DNA from: Fasciola hepatica
Taxonomy: Eukaryota; Platyhelminthes; Trematoda; Plagiorchiida; Fasciolidae
DNA length: 64,000 bases
Direction: 5' to 3'
Assembly (NCBI GenBank): GCA_948099385.1
Contig: CANUEZ040000182.1
Span: 18,787,501-18,851,500, forward strand
Shown: one piece after another, positions 1 through 11,723 of the stretch
How the letters are laid out: each line of letters starts with the position of its first letter
How positions within the stretch are numbered: position 1 is the stretch's first letter
Position numbers and translations under genes: made by a program
Notes under the pieces: model-generated
Database searches by the model: none
Told to the model about the DNA's origin: nothing
What the model saw: only the letters and a program-made list of their open reading frames with translations

Positions 1-2700
1 ATACAACCTACTAAGAAATATGCACGTACGACTTTCTCGTACGCCTAGGGTGGAAGTGATTGATAAACAACCCAGAAGGAGAACTATCAAAACAGGCCGC
101 GTAATTTGATGTTTGCCACCGGCTCATTGCACTTGCTCTGACCATGTTACAAAGAAAAAATTGCGATTTCCGAAAGAAACTCACGAGGAGTGCTGCTCAT
201 TAGAGACGTTGGCGCCAGTGGCGGTGAATAAGAAAATTGCTTACGACTTGCCCAGGTCAGCCCGATCGCTGCAGAGAACATCAAACAGCGCCTCACTATT
301 GGCCAAATTTCAGTGATGCTCATTCATTAACATCACCGATTGACTGCCATTTGTCGGGGGTTTGTCTTCGGTAATACTTCATGAAAACCAGCAGTCGAGG
401 AAACAATGCGACAAAGCTGTGCCAGCTACGGTGTAGAAGTGTCATGGGTGAACTGTTTACTGAACGATCTGGGGCCTTCTCACCCAACTCCGCCAAAGGG
501 TGCGCGAACATTAATAGGTATTCCAGGAAAGACGGAACTCATTAGGATAGGGCCCGGAAAATACTGCCGCACTGTTCTACAGAGGGCAATCCTGAAGATA
601 CAAAAGCTCAAAGTAAATATAAACCAACTACGTATCAATGAGATGCGTCCCTACAACTCTTCAAAGCGAAGGACATGAACAGTTTTTGAAGGCTGACGGA
701 GCCTGTCATCGCAACCCCACTTCCCTTCCACGTATACTGCTGTGACCACAACCGTAGGAAGTGACCACACTTCCGGAACCGCTCATTGCAGAAATAAAGG
801 GCACCGAACGACAACAGTGGTTAATTGTTGGAAACAATGGCTACTCAGGAATAAAGATCAAGGCAGTCATATATGGTCAGCCGGCCCGATCCCAAATTAA
901 ACGCAAATAATAACATCCTGGATACAACAAAGGTGACAGGTGCACACAACGGATGTTGACAAAAGCACTAGGTGTTTTGCTTATGTGAATAATACATTAG
1001 TAGATGACTGACCCTTTCGTTCATCTTGTCTGAAACACGCTGGTCACCCACCTTTCGAATTCTTAGACTTAGATATAGGGACATAATTTCCTACGGATTA
1101 TATGCAATTTATTTATTTAGGGGTGGTGCGAAGTCTAATAAAGATCTGGACGAATTATCCTGTTGCCGGCTGTATATATTTTATAAAGCGCAGAATCGCA
1201 GTGATGAACAAAAATCGGGTTGAACTAAGAAACCAACTACCCTGTGAATTTCTTGGGAAAGGCTGAGGTTGGGACGAATATAGACCTTGGAAGGCTACGG
1301 AGTTTAGGCATTTTTTATTATATTTGGGAGTAGTTGTGCTAAAGGATGTTGTGCCCTTTCAAACTTACATGAACTTCTAACATTTATACTGTGCATATAA
1401 CATCCTGGTTTGCATCAGCTACCATGAGCCAGTTTAGCATGCAGAGTACCTCTCACTTTATTTCTTTATCATGCATCACGACATTTATGGATTAGACGAA
1501 ATGTTCAAGACCGTATACTCTCTCGTCTACATCCCTAAAGATCGTTACAGTTTGAGTAAATTAGATGCATTCAGCTCTTTCCCCTTAAGGTCATATCTAC
1601 ATCAGATAGAGCGCACTCTTTATGTAGAGACAGGACGGCGCTTGCAGTTATACCGGCTTTTCTCTGGGGTCCAAGCCTCTGCTACGCCTGTCGAAAGAAT
1701 CACTTTTCCGGCTTTGCAACAAAAATCAGGACTGACTATCTAGAGATTCGGCATTTATACTGTCACTAACTGCAGCCCTGATAACGTGGTTTTATTCAGC
1801 GGATCACCGCGCACAACAGAATGGATGAAAAATAACAATGTAGGTGGTGTGGAAATAAGCTCCCCTATGCTTTCAGTCTTGGGAGACTCTTATGATGCCC
1901 CATCCCATTCCCTTGCCGCCATGTTTTTGGCGCCAACCTTTTGGCGAAGACTAGTACCACATGCACTGTTAAAGAAATCGACCGCAGATGTGTGTCACCG
2001 TCAATCACAGGCGGCTTTTACGTCATTCACTAGTGCCACACAATAGGATGTTCATCACGACTTCCATTCTGCCATTAGTTTCGTTTTATGAACAACACCG
2101 ACCAATCTTGATTTTAGGTTGACTTCAGACTCCACTTTCACTTATTATCCTAGAGAATGACAACGGAGATATCTGTGTCATAAGCCGATCATGGCTTTTT
2201 AGTGGCTAAAAGGGGGGTTTCCATCCACAGTGTGACCAAGAATCGGTTCCATCCTATGGTTCAAGCGCACCAAAGGCCCAACGAAAACTCCACAAGGCGT
2301 CCAGTTAGGATTATGTCACACGGCGGTAACTTAGTCATACAATATTGATAAATTGTCTTCTGTGTTTCTAACAGTCATCGGTTTATAAGTGCGTTGGATA
2401 AACTCCTCACGGTTACCCAAACCTTACATCTCCTAAATGTAGACATACCCGATGACCAAGCCTATGAGAATGGTCCAGAATTTTGAATCGCGCAAACACT
2501 AGCTGTCTGTGACAGATGGGATCAAATAAACATTCTTAGTTTTTCTGCCTTCCGCAATCGAAAAACTAGTCCCAGAGGTTCACTGTCTATTATTGTTGCC
2601 TCTTTGTATCGATTCCCATTTATCCTCAGCCGAGAGCATCCCAGACTGCGCTCCTCTACGTTTTCTCTATTTCCAGACCTTCATTTGTGCTTACCTTTCT
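1..2700. other. No recognisable gene
   Basis: Several short open frames exist (for example about 406-678, 1471-1743 and 1786-2046 on the plus strand), but none shows a domain I recognise. They lack the long uninterrupted reading or biased codon use expected of a coding exon. No RNA gene, satellite or terminal repeat was seen. The sequence is treated as intergenic or highly decayed repeat. Confidence 0.5.
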
Positions 2701-2889
2701 CTCGATGACTCTTGATACTCTGGGGACCACACCGATCACCAACGTGGCCTATACATCTACCTGACCGTCGGACATTCGTACGCTACCCGACCGATGCACC
2801 CGTGGTTACGTTCCGGGATCCCCTGGTGACTGGTCGCCTGATAGCTGGCTACCTGATACCTACGGCCGTTCGGCCCCACCAAGAAAACT

Positions 2890-3130
2890 CATGCCAATCC
2901 CAGTGGTGCGAGGCGCGGTCAGATCCATCGCTTTGGCCGGCGCACATCGGGCGTGCAGGCCAACTGCAACAATTTGCGGGAGCAAGTAGACTGACGGATC
3001 GCACCTCCTGTCACCAGATTTGGTTTCCAGGTTAGGTGTCCAGCGCACGGCCAGCCTCACCAACTAGTACCAGTTGCGGATTAAAAAACAACGTCCCTGC
3101 ATCTTACGGCTGCCACCCATTGCCTCCTCC
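2890..3130 (+). repeat. Conserved LINE 3' UTR block, copy 1
   Basis: Shared words with the other three copies include ccaatcccagtggtgcg, cggtcagatcca, gcgtgcaggcc, ggatcgcacctcctg and ccactagca-type endings, in the same order. No pol III A/B boxes are evident, so a SINE is not favoured. It reads best as a constant part of the LINE 3' UTR. Confidence 0.7.
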
Positions 3131-3856
3131 AACGTTCCTGGACAAGGTTTACCATACACCCGGTCAAGTTCCAAATCAACATATGCACATATACTTATTC
3201 GGCTCAGAAATGTACCCTACTATTTGCGACTACCGTTATTTATATCCATCGACTTACCTTTTATTTGTCTGAACTGATGCCATGTTTACCCTCATCTTAT
3301 TATGTCCAGTTACCGGGTTCTGTACCCCCAAAACATGAAACGGTGTTACTGTTCGGATATCTTTATTATGAACGTCGCAATTCCTGATTTACTCTTGAAG
3401 AGACCATCCATCCACTTGGTAATTTGTATGTCACCACTACATTCATCTAAACAAAACCATCAGTTGAAGATTCGTTTCTCACCTGCCAACAATTCCACAC
3501 GAAACGAAACAGTCCTCCTCCCAACGCTTCATCTGCGTGACACCAGCTCTATGTTCATTGTATCCTTCCGTTGCTTCTTCTCTCAGTCAACCATTTGCAT
3601 TTCATGGCAGTTGCATTGGCAACGAAGTATCCACAATCCAGGACAAATAGTTCGATTGCCTCCTTGGCTTTCCATGTCAGACTTCAGCATATCCAGCTGT
3701 GCAATCTCCAGCACTTCTTGAGAGCTGTTCATATGTACTGCTTTTATACGGTCGTATAAGTCCACTATATATCTGTCTCCGGCATCCACTTTGTTAACAA
3801 CTTCAGATGCTGTCCTGCTACTCATCAACGAACTCAGACAAAGCCGTAATTGTATC

Positions 3857-4720
3857 ACCTTTCACTCACCTTTGAACCACTGCCGCTGCTCCGCCAAGAT
3901 ATCATGGTCAGCCACCTGCGCCACCATCCAGAGAGTGCTTTTTCTACATCTTTTGCTGAAAATCAACTACATGTAATTTAGGCTGCCGTTATTCTGTTTG
4001 TTTCCCCCCTTCAAAGTCTCAAGTAGGACTTTCCTCATCGTACGTAATCACACAATTATCTGGGCTTTCTGCAGGCTCCAGTGATGTACCACCCCCAGTT
4101 TATTCCGTCAGATACGAAACATATAAACCATTATTATGCCCACTTCGTTGTAAATTTGTATTTCTCATCTCTCAGTCTTGGAGTGACCCCGATAAACCAG
4201 TAGTTGAGCACCGTTTCACCCACCTATTTTCTATTGCCATTTTTTCACCAGTCCGCCAGGATTGGGCATCTACGCCAAAGAACACTGCCACAGCAATCTC
4301 TCCAAACCTTTGCTGGAAATGAACTATACGTATGCCCCATGTCAGACTCTTACAAGCGCATCCCGTTAAGCGATTCTCTACATGTTTTGACAGTATCGTT
4401 TATGCACCACCCCCATACAACTTCATAAGATCATCGTATATCAACTCCTCTGTCCACCCTGTTGTCAACTTGTGTTCACTAATTACCTGAAACGAACCCT
4501 TTATTGGAATCGAGTTTCACTCACCTATCAACTTTTACCACTCTGCTCCATAAAAATTTCTAGGCTCGGGCATCTACATCCACCTATTTATTAGGGTGTC
4601 CTCCACAACCTCTTGATGAATAGTAAATAGTAATTCAGTGGTAAGACGGACTGTTTCATTTACGCAATTCCCCTCTTCAGAGGACACCACAAATACTTCG
4701 GTATTATATTTCTGCTATTT
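3857..4720 (+). repeat. Diverged tandem units in the LINE 3' UTR
   Basis: Three units begin near 3857, 4207 and 4511, giving spacings of about 350 and 304 bp. Each carries, in order, a tttcac(t/c)cacct start, a pyrimidine-rich run, a cgggcatctac-like word (4261-4275, 4564-4578), a cctttTgctgaaaat-like word, and a tttacgca/tttatgcacc-cccc end. The units are diverged and were aligned by eye. Confidence 0.5.
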
Positions 4721-5112
4721 TCCGTGTCATCTGGGTTACTGATTAAAGTGCATGTCCTTGATCACAAAAAAATCTCCAACTTTTCGTTCGTACTTTTTGA
4801 AGTTTTTACGTCAGTTTACTCACCCCTGCGACTCTGCATCGACACTAACCGAAATAATGCGCTATTTTACTTCTTCCACGTTTTACTTTATCACGTATCT
4901 CCACCTTGGAGCTCATTTCACTCACTTCGGAGAAGTAGGTCCACTTGACCTTCAAACTCAAATTTGCCGGGCATTCATTCGTGCGGCCACTAAAACCTAA
5001 ACACTTATGTACTGCATTTACCCAAATGAATATCCAAGGAACCATTTTGTGACCTCACTTGTATCATACGATCATGCAACGGAGCATGCTTCGGGTGTCT
5101 CCGAAATAAACT

Positions 5113-5134
5113 GTTATTATTATTATTATTATTT
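5113..5134 (+). repeat. (ATT)n tail of LINE copy 1
   Basis: Run of about seven TTA/ATT units directly after the AATAAA-containing terminus. It forms the boundary with the PLE. Confidence 0.85.
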
Positions 5135-5135
5135 A

Positions 5136-5604
5136 GAAAACACGAATCGAGAATAAGCTCATTTTCGGTAACATCATCCTCGTGACTAATACAGTTACAT
5201 TTATAGGTTAGAAATGCATTAATTATGAACAACGTCTGTGTGATAAATTTCGATTGGATAGTCATCAAAGTTGGTGTTGCGTAGTTAGGAAGGATAGGAG
5301 GGGAAATGTTGTTGTTTCATGGTTGGGAAAGGGGGTCAGTGAAACAATGAACAAGGGTTTCGGGGATTATCCATTTCCGGTTTCAACCAAAAGGTCAACG
5401 TATGGGTCACATTGAGCTCCAGGGTCGGTCTCGGATCGCGGCCAGGGTAGTTTGAGTGCCTTAACGAAACGTTTCTGAGAACCGAGCGATGAATTGAATA
5501 ATCTGATCGTCACAGCTTCTGCCGTTGCTAAATGTTGTTTTCGAGCGATTTTCGGCGCGTTTGTAGGGACTTTATAGACTATTTTGAAAGCGTCGTCGTT
5601 TACT
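5136..5604 (-). repeat. PLE inverted arm, left (native 3' end)
   Basis: Contains the C-terminal part of the endonuclease frame plus 3' UTR. It pairs with 6894-7362 with equal length and about 99% identity by eye. The inner breakpoint lies at the sequence gtcgtcgtttact. Confidence 0.9.
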
Positions 5605-5960
5605 TGATGCCCAGTGTCTGCAAGGTGCTCCACAATCGCGCTGGTGATGGATTTTCTGTTTCCCGTCGACAGCCATGTTGGTTTGTGCTCTTTGAACCTT
5701 TGTGATAGTTGCCGTGTCGTTCTACCTATATAGCTTGCCGAACATTAACAAACACACGAATAGGTTAGCATGGATGAGGTGAGGACAGGTACCTTGTCTT
5801 TTAGGTTCGGCGAGATCCCTGGTCTACTGGTGAAGTGGGCACGCAGAGTAGCAGGGGGAAAGTTGCGAGCAATTGCCTTTTTTAAGCGGCTTATTAGTGA
5901 CTCGCTTTTGTCATCTCCCTTGAAGGGGAGATAAAATGTATAAATCTTTCTTCTTCACGG
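5367..5960 (-). pseudogene. PLE linker and GIY-YIG endonuclease
   Basis: Downstream of the RT, in a shifted frame, the minus strand reads a basic linker (SLISRLKKAIARNFPPATL), then a Cys-containing stretch with an in-frame TAA (about 5750). The GIY-YIG core ASYIGRTTRQLSQRFKEHKP follows at about 5685-5744. The first tyrosine motif is reduced to ASYIG, as in other PLEs. Then come RKSITSAIVEHLADTGH and the C-terminal part shared with the right arm. The domain would nick target DNA to prime reverse transcription. The TAA and the frame break relative to the RT mark it as inactive. Confidence 0.8.
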
Positions 5961-5963
5961 TCA

Positions 5964-6893
5964 CTAAGCTTGTCTCGTTGCCCTTCCTGCTATATTCTTC
6001 TGAATGAAGCCCTCGGGGTCTCCGGTACCCAATAGCTTTTGGTTCAAAATGTCTAATTCTTCACTCACTGTCTCATTGGAGCAAATCATTTGCACAAGGG
6101 CTGCGAGTGAGCGAATAAGGTTACTTTTACTTCCGATAGGTGCAAAGCTGGCGAAACTGGTGTACTGGCCCGTCCACGTTGGTTTGCCATATACGCGACG
6201 GAGCAGTTTGCCATCGCCACCTCTTAAAAGAAGCACAACTAGAAAGTGGAAAGTATTCCTTTCTTCTACTCCGGACGTAAAATCAACCGCAATATGTGCC
6301 TGGTTGAACTCCTCCACCAATGACTCCAGCCGTGTATGACTGTCATTTGTGACAAAAATATTATCTACGTATCGACAGTAGATGAGCAGACTTCCTATCG
6401 TATCGCTAAGTTTCCCGGTTTCTAGCTTAGCCATGAATATATCAGCAAGTAAGGGGCCTAGAGGTGACCCCATGGCTGCTCTTTCGGTCTGGCGGTATAG
6501 TTCTCCGTTGAAGGTAAACTGGAAATTGAAAGTGCATCGCAATAGCAGTTCCTTCAGATTGATTACTGGAATACCGACATTGAAATCGTTTTCTACGATG
6601 AAGTCGCAAAAATAATTGATCGTTTCGAGAAGCGGCACGTTGTTGAACAAAGGTGTAACATCCAAAGGGACCACTGTTAGTTCTTCGGCATGTCGCTCCC
6701 TGATCAGTTCTGTGAATTGAAAGGTGTCTTTTAGGCTGTAGCGGGCAATCTTCCGGCGAACCGGTTCAAGCGCATCTACAAGCCATTGGGAAAATGAGTG
6801 ATACGGGGATGAACTCATGTCGAGTACCGGTCTCAATGGTATTCCTGATTTGTGAACATTTGGCAACCCGTAAAGTTGAGGAATAATGGTACC
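5964..6893 (-). pseudogene. Penelope-type reverse transcriptase (5'-truncated)
   Basis: About 310 codons are open. Recognisable PLE RT blocks in order: PQLYGLPNVHKSGIPLRPVL near the start (the LYGLPKxHK motif specific to PLE RTs), a VVPLDVTPLFNNVPL block, an AAMGSPLGPLLADIFMAKLE block (palm motif B), and the catalytic loop YCRYVDNIFV at about 6352-6384. The last normally reads YVDD, so the second catalytic aspartate is Asn here. The N-terminal third is absent because the frame begins at the inverted-repeat junction. The ORF stops before the endonuclease, which continues in another frame. A telomerase RT is not favoured because the linked GIY-YIG domain and inverted arms fit a PLE. Confidence 0.85.
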
Positions 6894-7362
6894 AGTAAAC
6901 GACGACGCGTTCAAAATAGTCTATAAAGTCCCTACAAACGCGCCGAAAATCGCTCGAAAACAACATTTAGCAACGGCAGAAGCTGTGGCGATCAGATTAT
7001 TCAATTCATCGCTCGGTTCTCAGAAACGTTTCGTTAAGGCACTCAAACTACCCTGGCCGCGATCTGAGACCGACCCTGGAGCTCAATGTGACCCATACGT
7101 TGACCTTTTGGTTGAAACCGGAAATGGATAATCCCCGAAACCCTTGTTCATTGTTTCACTGATCCCCTTTCCCAACCATGAAACAACAACATTTCCCCTC
7201 CTATCCTTCCTAACTACGCAACACCAACTTTGATGACTATCCAATCGAAATTTATCACACAGACGTTGTTCATAATTAATGCATTTCTAACCTATAAATG
7301 TAACTGTATTAGTCACGAGGATGATGTTACCGAAAATGAGCTTGTTCTCGATTCGTGTTTTC
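6894..7362 (+). repeat. PLE inverted arm, right
   Basis: Reverse complement of 5136-5604. It begins at agtaaacgacgacg and ends at cgattcgtgttttc. It carries the same endonuclease C-terminal frame on the plus strand (6894-7131), without the catalytic half of the domain. Confidence 0.9.
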
Positions 7363-7394
7363 TATATATAATGAAATGGGATTATACAGTGAAC

Positions 7395-7640
7395 TAATAA
7401 TAATAATAACACTCTTTGGAAGAGCAAAGAAAGTAACTGGACAAACGGTTACTTTCCAGTGACAGGAGGGTGGCTATGGAATTCCTGCGGCGGAATTCGT
7501 AATTCTTCTCTGAACTGCTGGTAGTCCTAGGAAACTGCCGACCGGTTGGACGTCCTTCGACGTGGAAAATATTCAGGCTAAAGTTGGCCAACAGCCAAAG
7601 AGTGAATTCAGAATCCTTCTTTAATTCCTCAAGGCTCAAC
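7395..7640 (-). repeat. Fragment with (TTA)n tail
   Basis: On the minus strand an 81-codon open frame runs into gagtgttattattattattag, so the segment ends in a TTA microsatellite like the LINE 3' ends in this window. The sequence before the tail does not match the LINE terminus. It may be the end of another LINE or SINE family; no domain is recognised. Confidence 0.35.
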
Positions 7641-9800
7641 GGTAGCTGTTAATAAACGTGCCACGAACCTTCCCACTAGTCCAACAGGCCACTTGCGTGG
7701 TAAATTATCATTATCTTCATCAGTTTTATTACGAGCTAATCAGTCTGCGGAAGCATTACCAAAGTTGTTTTGGCCACCGAAAATACCATCGAGTAAATAA
7801 TTTTATACCAAAGAACGTTTTTATTATTTCAACTTCCGCTTCCTCTATGTCTAACGAAATTTCCCGGACGTTACAGACTCGAAAACGGTTGTGAAATTGT
7901 TGATCGCCCCGCACGAAGATAACGTGTTAATTCGGGAAATTTCGGCAAACGCGATCCAGGTCGACATTATCTATAACCACCTTTCCCGTAGGAACTCTCT
8001 TGAGGTTTCGGGAATTAAACCGGTGTATGTCCGATGTGTAGGTCCTGCAGGGAGCTGGTAACTGCTCCTGTACTTTCTCCTTTGTGCCTGTAGGAACAAA
8101 TTATCAGCCATACCCACGAGAGCACCGTATGTCAACTTGTGCGGAAACCAGTGTCTATCATTATAAACGCGAGTCTGTCAACGTAAACCAATTATTCTTG
8201 AGCCAACGGGAAATCAGCTTTTGAACGAACCATAAAGCCCTAAATGATAATCGGCAGTTCCAACGTTATTCTATTGATATCTTAGGTGCGGTTTGCAAAA
8301 GGAACATATCTGACAGGGGTGGGAAAGGCATCAATTTTACCTAGCGACGGTGGTTGCCTGATATGGCAAAGAACATCAAGGAGAGCGATCCACTGTCGGA
8401 TATACGGACACTTCGGTGGAAACTAGTTACTTTCTGTTCCACAGCAAACAGCCAATGAGAGAGAAAATGCGGATTCATCGGAAAATATTGGTTTGGAAGC
8501 CTGACTATTCTGTAAACCTGTCACAGTAATAAACGTTGCCGTGAAAAATCCTTATCGTACTCGAATGAGACTACAGGAAAGATGTTACTCCGGTTTTATT
8601 CACAGTGATATTAAAGAGTACGCAACTTTAGCTGTAATATTTGTCTAATTATACCGATCAATGTTGGGCAACTTATGTCTAAAATGGCATCATTTGCAGC
8701 CATATGTCTGATAAGTATCTTTCGAATAACCGGGCATTGAAAATGGATGAACTTAGTGAAAACAATTTGCGATAGGTCAGATTGGATGACTGATGCAAAC
8801 CATCAGATGTAAACGGTTGAATATTTTGAGTTGGCCTCTGCCTTTCTAAATATAAACAGGGGCTAGAAAGGGTATCTTCGAGAACAATGACCCCACCCTT
8901 TGGCTAACTAACAAGGGCACCATGTTCTCGTCGCAGTGTCATTCCACCTGTTCCCAGACGACAACGGATTCTTCAAAAGGGAGGGAGCGACGGTACTTTC
9001 ATGCAGCCCTGGCATTTAATTGGTCAAGGAGGTAAGAATTGTGTTGCGTGGAGGTATACGCAAGGTGAACGCCCTTCACACCAGTTGGTCTACGAAAAGG
9101 GAGCGAGAAGCCAGGTATGCTATTCTCATAGATCTCACTTTTGATCCATGTTTGCATTGTAAAAACCAGGGGCCCATTCAGACGTTTTAACCCCATTTGG
9201 GCTGGCTGTGTGAGCTGAAGTGTGGTGTGGAAGCAGAACGAATGACTTCATAATTGGGGATCTACTTCAGTCACTGAGTCTTGTCAAGTGGGAGAGCTTA
9301 AATTGAATTTTTCACTACAAAATTGCAGAGAAAGTGATGGAAGCTTATGTAGTGGGACCTAACATAGAATCCCCTGTGAAAATCAACGTCATCTCAGCAG
9401 CAGAATTGCGTTGTCTCGGCACTTTAGCTCTATTTCCATTGTCTAGAAGGTGTATTGTTTTTGTTTCAGTAAATAATAAATCTCGGCTGAATACGATGAC
9501 CTGCAAGCGTAAAACTCTGCACCATACCAAGCCGAAATTGTTACTTACTATTGCAAATTATTGCCACTCCCCGTTTTATTAGCTCTCACCCCCAAACATA
9601 GTAAAAAATACCCCCACTACTCACAACAATCAAACTTTTCCGCTTCTGATAGAGGTCCCACTTAGCTAGTGTTCATTGTTCCTCATATATTCGACAGCCC
9701 ACTTATGATTTCATAATGGATCACTAGTGGTTGACCAAATCACCTCAGCACTCCCACTTTCTACTTTTGAGGCACCTCATGCCTCGCCATGCCAAGGCAG
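7640..9800. other. No gene or repeat recognised
   Basis: Short frames only, without recognisable domains. No terminal repeats, microsatellites or RNA genes were noticed. Confidence 0.5.
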
Positions 9801-11560
9801 ATCTTAACTTAAGCTCGGAACACCAGAAATGCCCAAGTAAGATAAAGCAAACCAATCCAACCCCGACCCAGGAATCGACTCCTGCTCGATCTCCTTCGCA
9901 GACCTAGCCAACTTGCCACCTATAAAATCTAATGACCTGAGAAAGAGCATTGCAGAAAGTGACAATAAACTGCAACACACCGATGGAACCCTACTAAAGA
10001 TTGCCCCTATTTTAACCCTCTTTGAACCCGGGGCAGCCAAGCTCTCTCATAGACTGGTGTCAGCAGTGAACTTTCTCAAGTCCGTCCCAACCAAAGTCTA
10101 CTGCAGCTTTTTCAATCCCAAAATGCCGTGGTCTCTAACATCCCCGACAGCCTCATCCTATCGCATACTCAATGCCCGCAGTACAACTGGTCATAGATGC
10201 CTTTGCACCAGGCTGCCCAGCAAGTTCCAGATTCTAAACTGTCCCAAACTATTCCAGCTGACGGACGACCTAACAGCCAGGAAGTACATCAACAACAAAC
10301 CGACGACAGCCGCTTGTTCGCCCTGTAGGGATACCAAGACATTCCCCGATAAGAACACATCTTCAAACAGAAATATCTCGGTCGCCTAAAAATGATACCA
10401 CTTCAGCCATTCATACCAGTCCAACTAGCCATAGTATAAAGCCCAGCCCAAAAGCTCATAGGCAAGGCGCAACCAACGAATCTAGCCCCCGCTAACGTCT
10501 ACCCTCATACAGTTGACCTGGGCTCAACTAGCCCTCACCGTCGGTCGATCCTCTGCGCGTGCGTCCCTATATGGCATCCCCGCCAGCAGCTTTCGTCTCT
10601 GGCTGATTCGGCACTCCAACCGCTTGATCTAAACGATGCATTACCTCAGTATTGACCCCATGCTCCCCCAGAGTAGCCTTAAAGCCAAACGTCGGCACTT
10701 TCTCAGACCCCAACCCCTACCGTACGTATCCTCTCTTGTCCATCCGGCCTTCACAGTGCTTTGCTAACCATTGCCTTTACTCTAATGACTCTGCTCACTA
10801 CCTGATCGGTACCCACTTTGATCTGCCACGGCTCAAAGCTCCATGCCAAGGTTCTTCAAAACCACCTGTGATTATGTCTGGAATCCCGCCTGGGTCTGCT
10901 CCCGAGCACCTACTCACTTCGGTCATCTAACTTCGCCCCCCATTGAAGATCTTTGGAGCCGCACCCTGCGCGCCTGGAGGAGATAGGCATTTGCACTATT
11001 CTACAATGGAATCTGAGGCCACTAAACCGGACGGCCTCAGTGGTCTCCGTGGCTGTTCTCGTGCCACTCAACCGTCCGCCTCTTTCCTTACCCCAGCTAA
11101 CTCTCCCCACTTCTGGCTTCAAGCAACAACCAAACCACCCGTCTGTATTGGCCACACACTCAATTTCGTTTCCACATGCCCACAACCTCTTATTTAGCAG
11201 TCTCAGTATGGTCCAGCTGCCTTCTCTAACTTTTCGACACTTACCGCCTCTTAACAAACAGCCGTATGAACGTCCCATCAATAATTCCAGGTTTGGACCC
11301 GTGCGGCACCTCTTCACTCCTTGTGTGCCTCCACCTTGCATAAAGACCCCTATCCCCCTGTGAGCATCCAGCCCTTTCAACACAGGGCAGCTAGGACCCT
11401 AGGCCTTAACTTTTATCACTCCCACTAACCTCGCCTACATCCTTTCAACCCTATACACACTTAGTACTATGCTGGCCCTGCCCGACGGGTACATTGCCTG
11501 CTGTTTTACAGCCATTACTTTCCTATCATGGAATATGCTCATCAATTCATGAAAACTTGC
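9800..11560 (+). other. C-rich degenerate region, possible LINE 5' part
   Basis: The plus strand is clearly C-rich and pyrimidine-rich, like the coding strand of the LINEs here. It holds an open frame of 158 codons (9913-10389) and further frames at 10652-11383. It lies upstream of the LINE endonuclease at 12.74 kb and could be the 5' UTR/ORF1 portion of that element. No ORF1 domain (zinc finger, RRM, PHD or esterase) could be identified, so the assignment rests on position and base composition. Confidence 0.25.
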
Positions 11561-11562
11561 AA

Positions 11563-11723
11563 CATGAAGAAATTTCTTTTCGATAGATCACCTCAGGCAT
11601 TGATACATATAGTATTGGGTAAAGGAGAGTATACGTGCAGCTATAGATAGCAGAGAGTCAGTAAATGCGCAACATACATATGTCAGTGCCAGAAGTGATA
11701 TATCGAAAAGAAATTTCTTCATG
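11563..11723. mobile_element. MITE-like hairpin element
   Basis: A 29-base arm (11563-11591, starting catgaagaaatttctttt) is repeated inverted at 11695-11723 with one mismatch. Weaker pairing continues inward for about 20 more bases on each side. The total of 161 bp with no coding frame fits a non-autonomous inverted-repeat element. No clear target duplication was seen, and no second copy was noticed in the window. Confidence 0.5.

Larger units (their letters stand above)
2715..5134 (+). mobile_element. LINE copy 1: 3' UTR and 3' terminus
   Basis: This is the 3' part of a non-LTR retrotransposon without its coding region. Bases 2890-3130 match a ~240-bp block also present at 15.56, 37.38 and (minus) 48.07 kb; in those copies the block lies some hundreds of bases downstream of RT coding sequence. 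The right end (about 5060-5134) carries a motif, gcatgcttcgggtg...tccgaaataaactg, that recurs at about 21.17 kb and, on the minus strand, at 46.65 kb. It contains an AATAAA signal (5105-5110) and runs into an ATT repeat, as expected for a LINE with a microsatellite tail. The interior is not clearly alignable to the other copies and holds tandem units. The Penelope-like element starts directly after the tail. Confidence 0.7.
5136..7362 (-). mobile_element. Penelope-like element flanked by inverted copies of its own 3' end
   Basis: Minus-strand retroelement with a reverse transcriptase followed by a GIY-YIG endonuclease, the order that defines endonuclease-bearing Penelope-like elements. Its 3' segment (5136-5604 on the plus-strand map) is repeated in opposite orientation at 6894-7362. 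Both arms are 469 bp and differ at only about four sites I could see. The RT starts abruptly at the inner edge of the right arm, so the N-terminal portion of the protein is missing. Terminal repeats in either orientation and 5' truncation are established habits of PLEs. The left edge abuts the ATT tail of a LINE; no clean target duplication was found. Confidence 0.85.

Noticed and set aside
2860..3063. Minus-strand frames opposite the shared LINE UTR block
   Set aside because: The block is noncoding in all four copies; no frame is conserved among them.
5964..6914. Telomerase reverse transcriptase
   Set aside because: The RT is of the related Penelope type, linked to a GIY-YIG domain and flanked by element-derived inverted arms.
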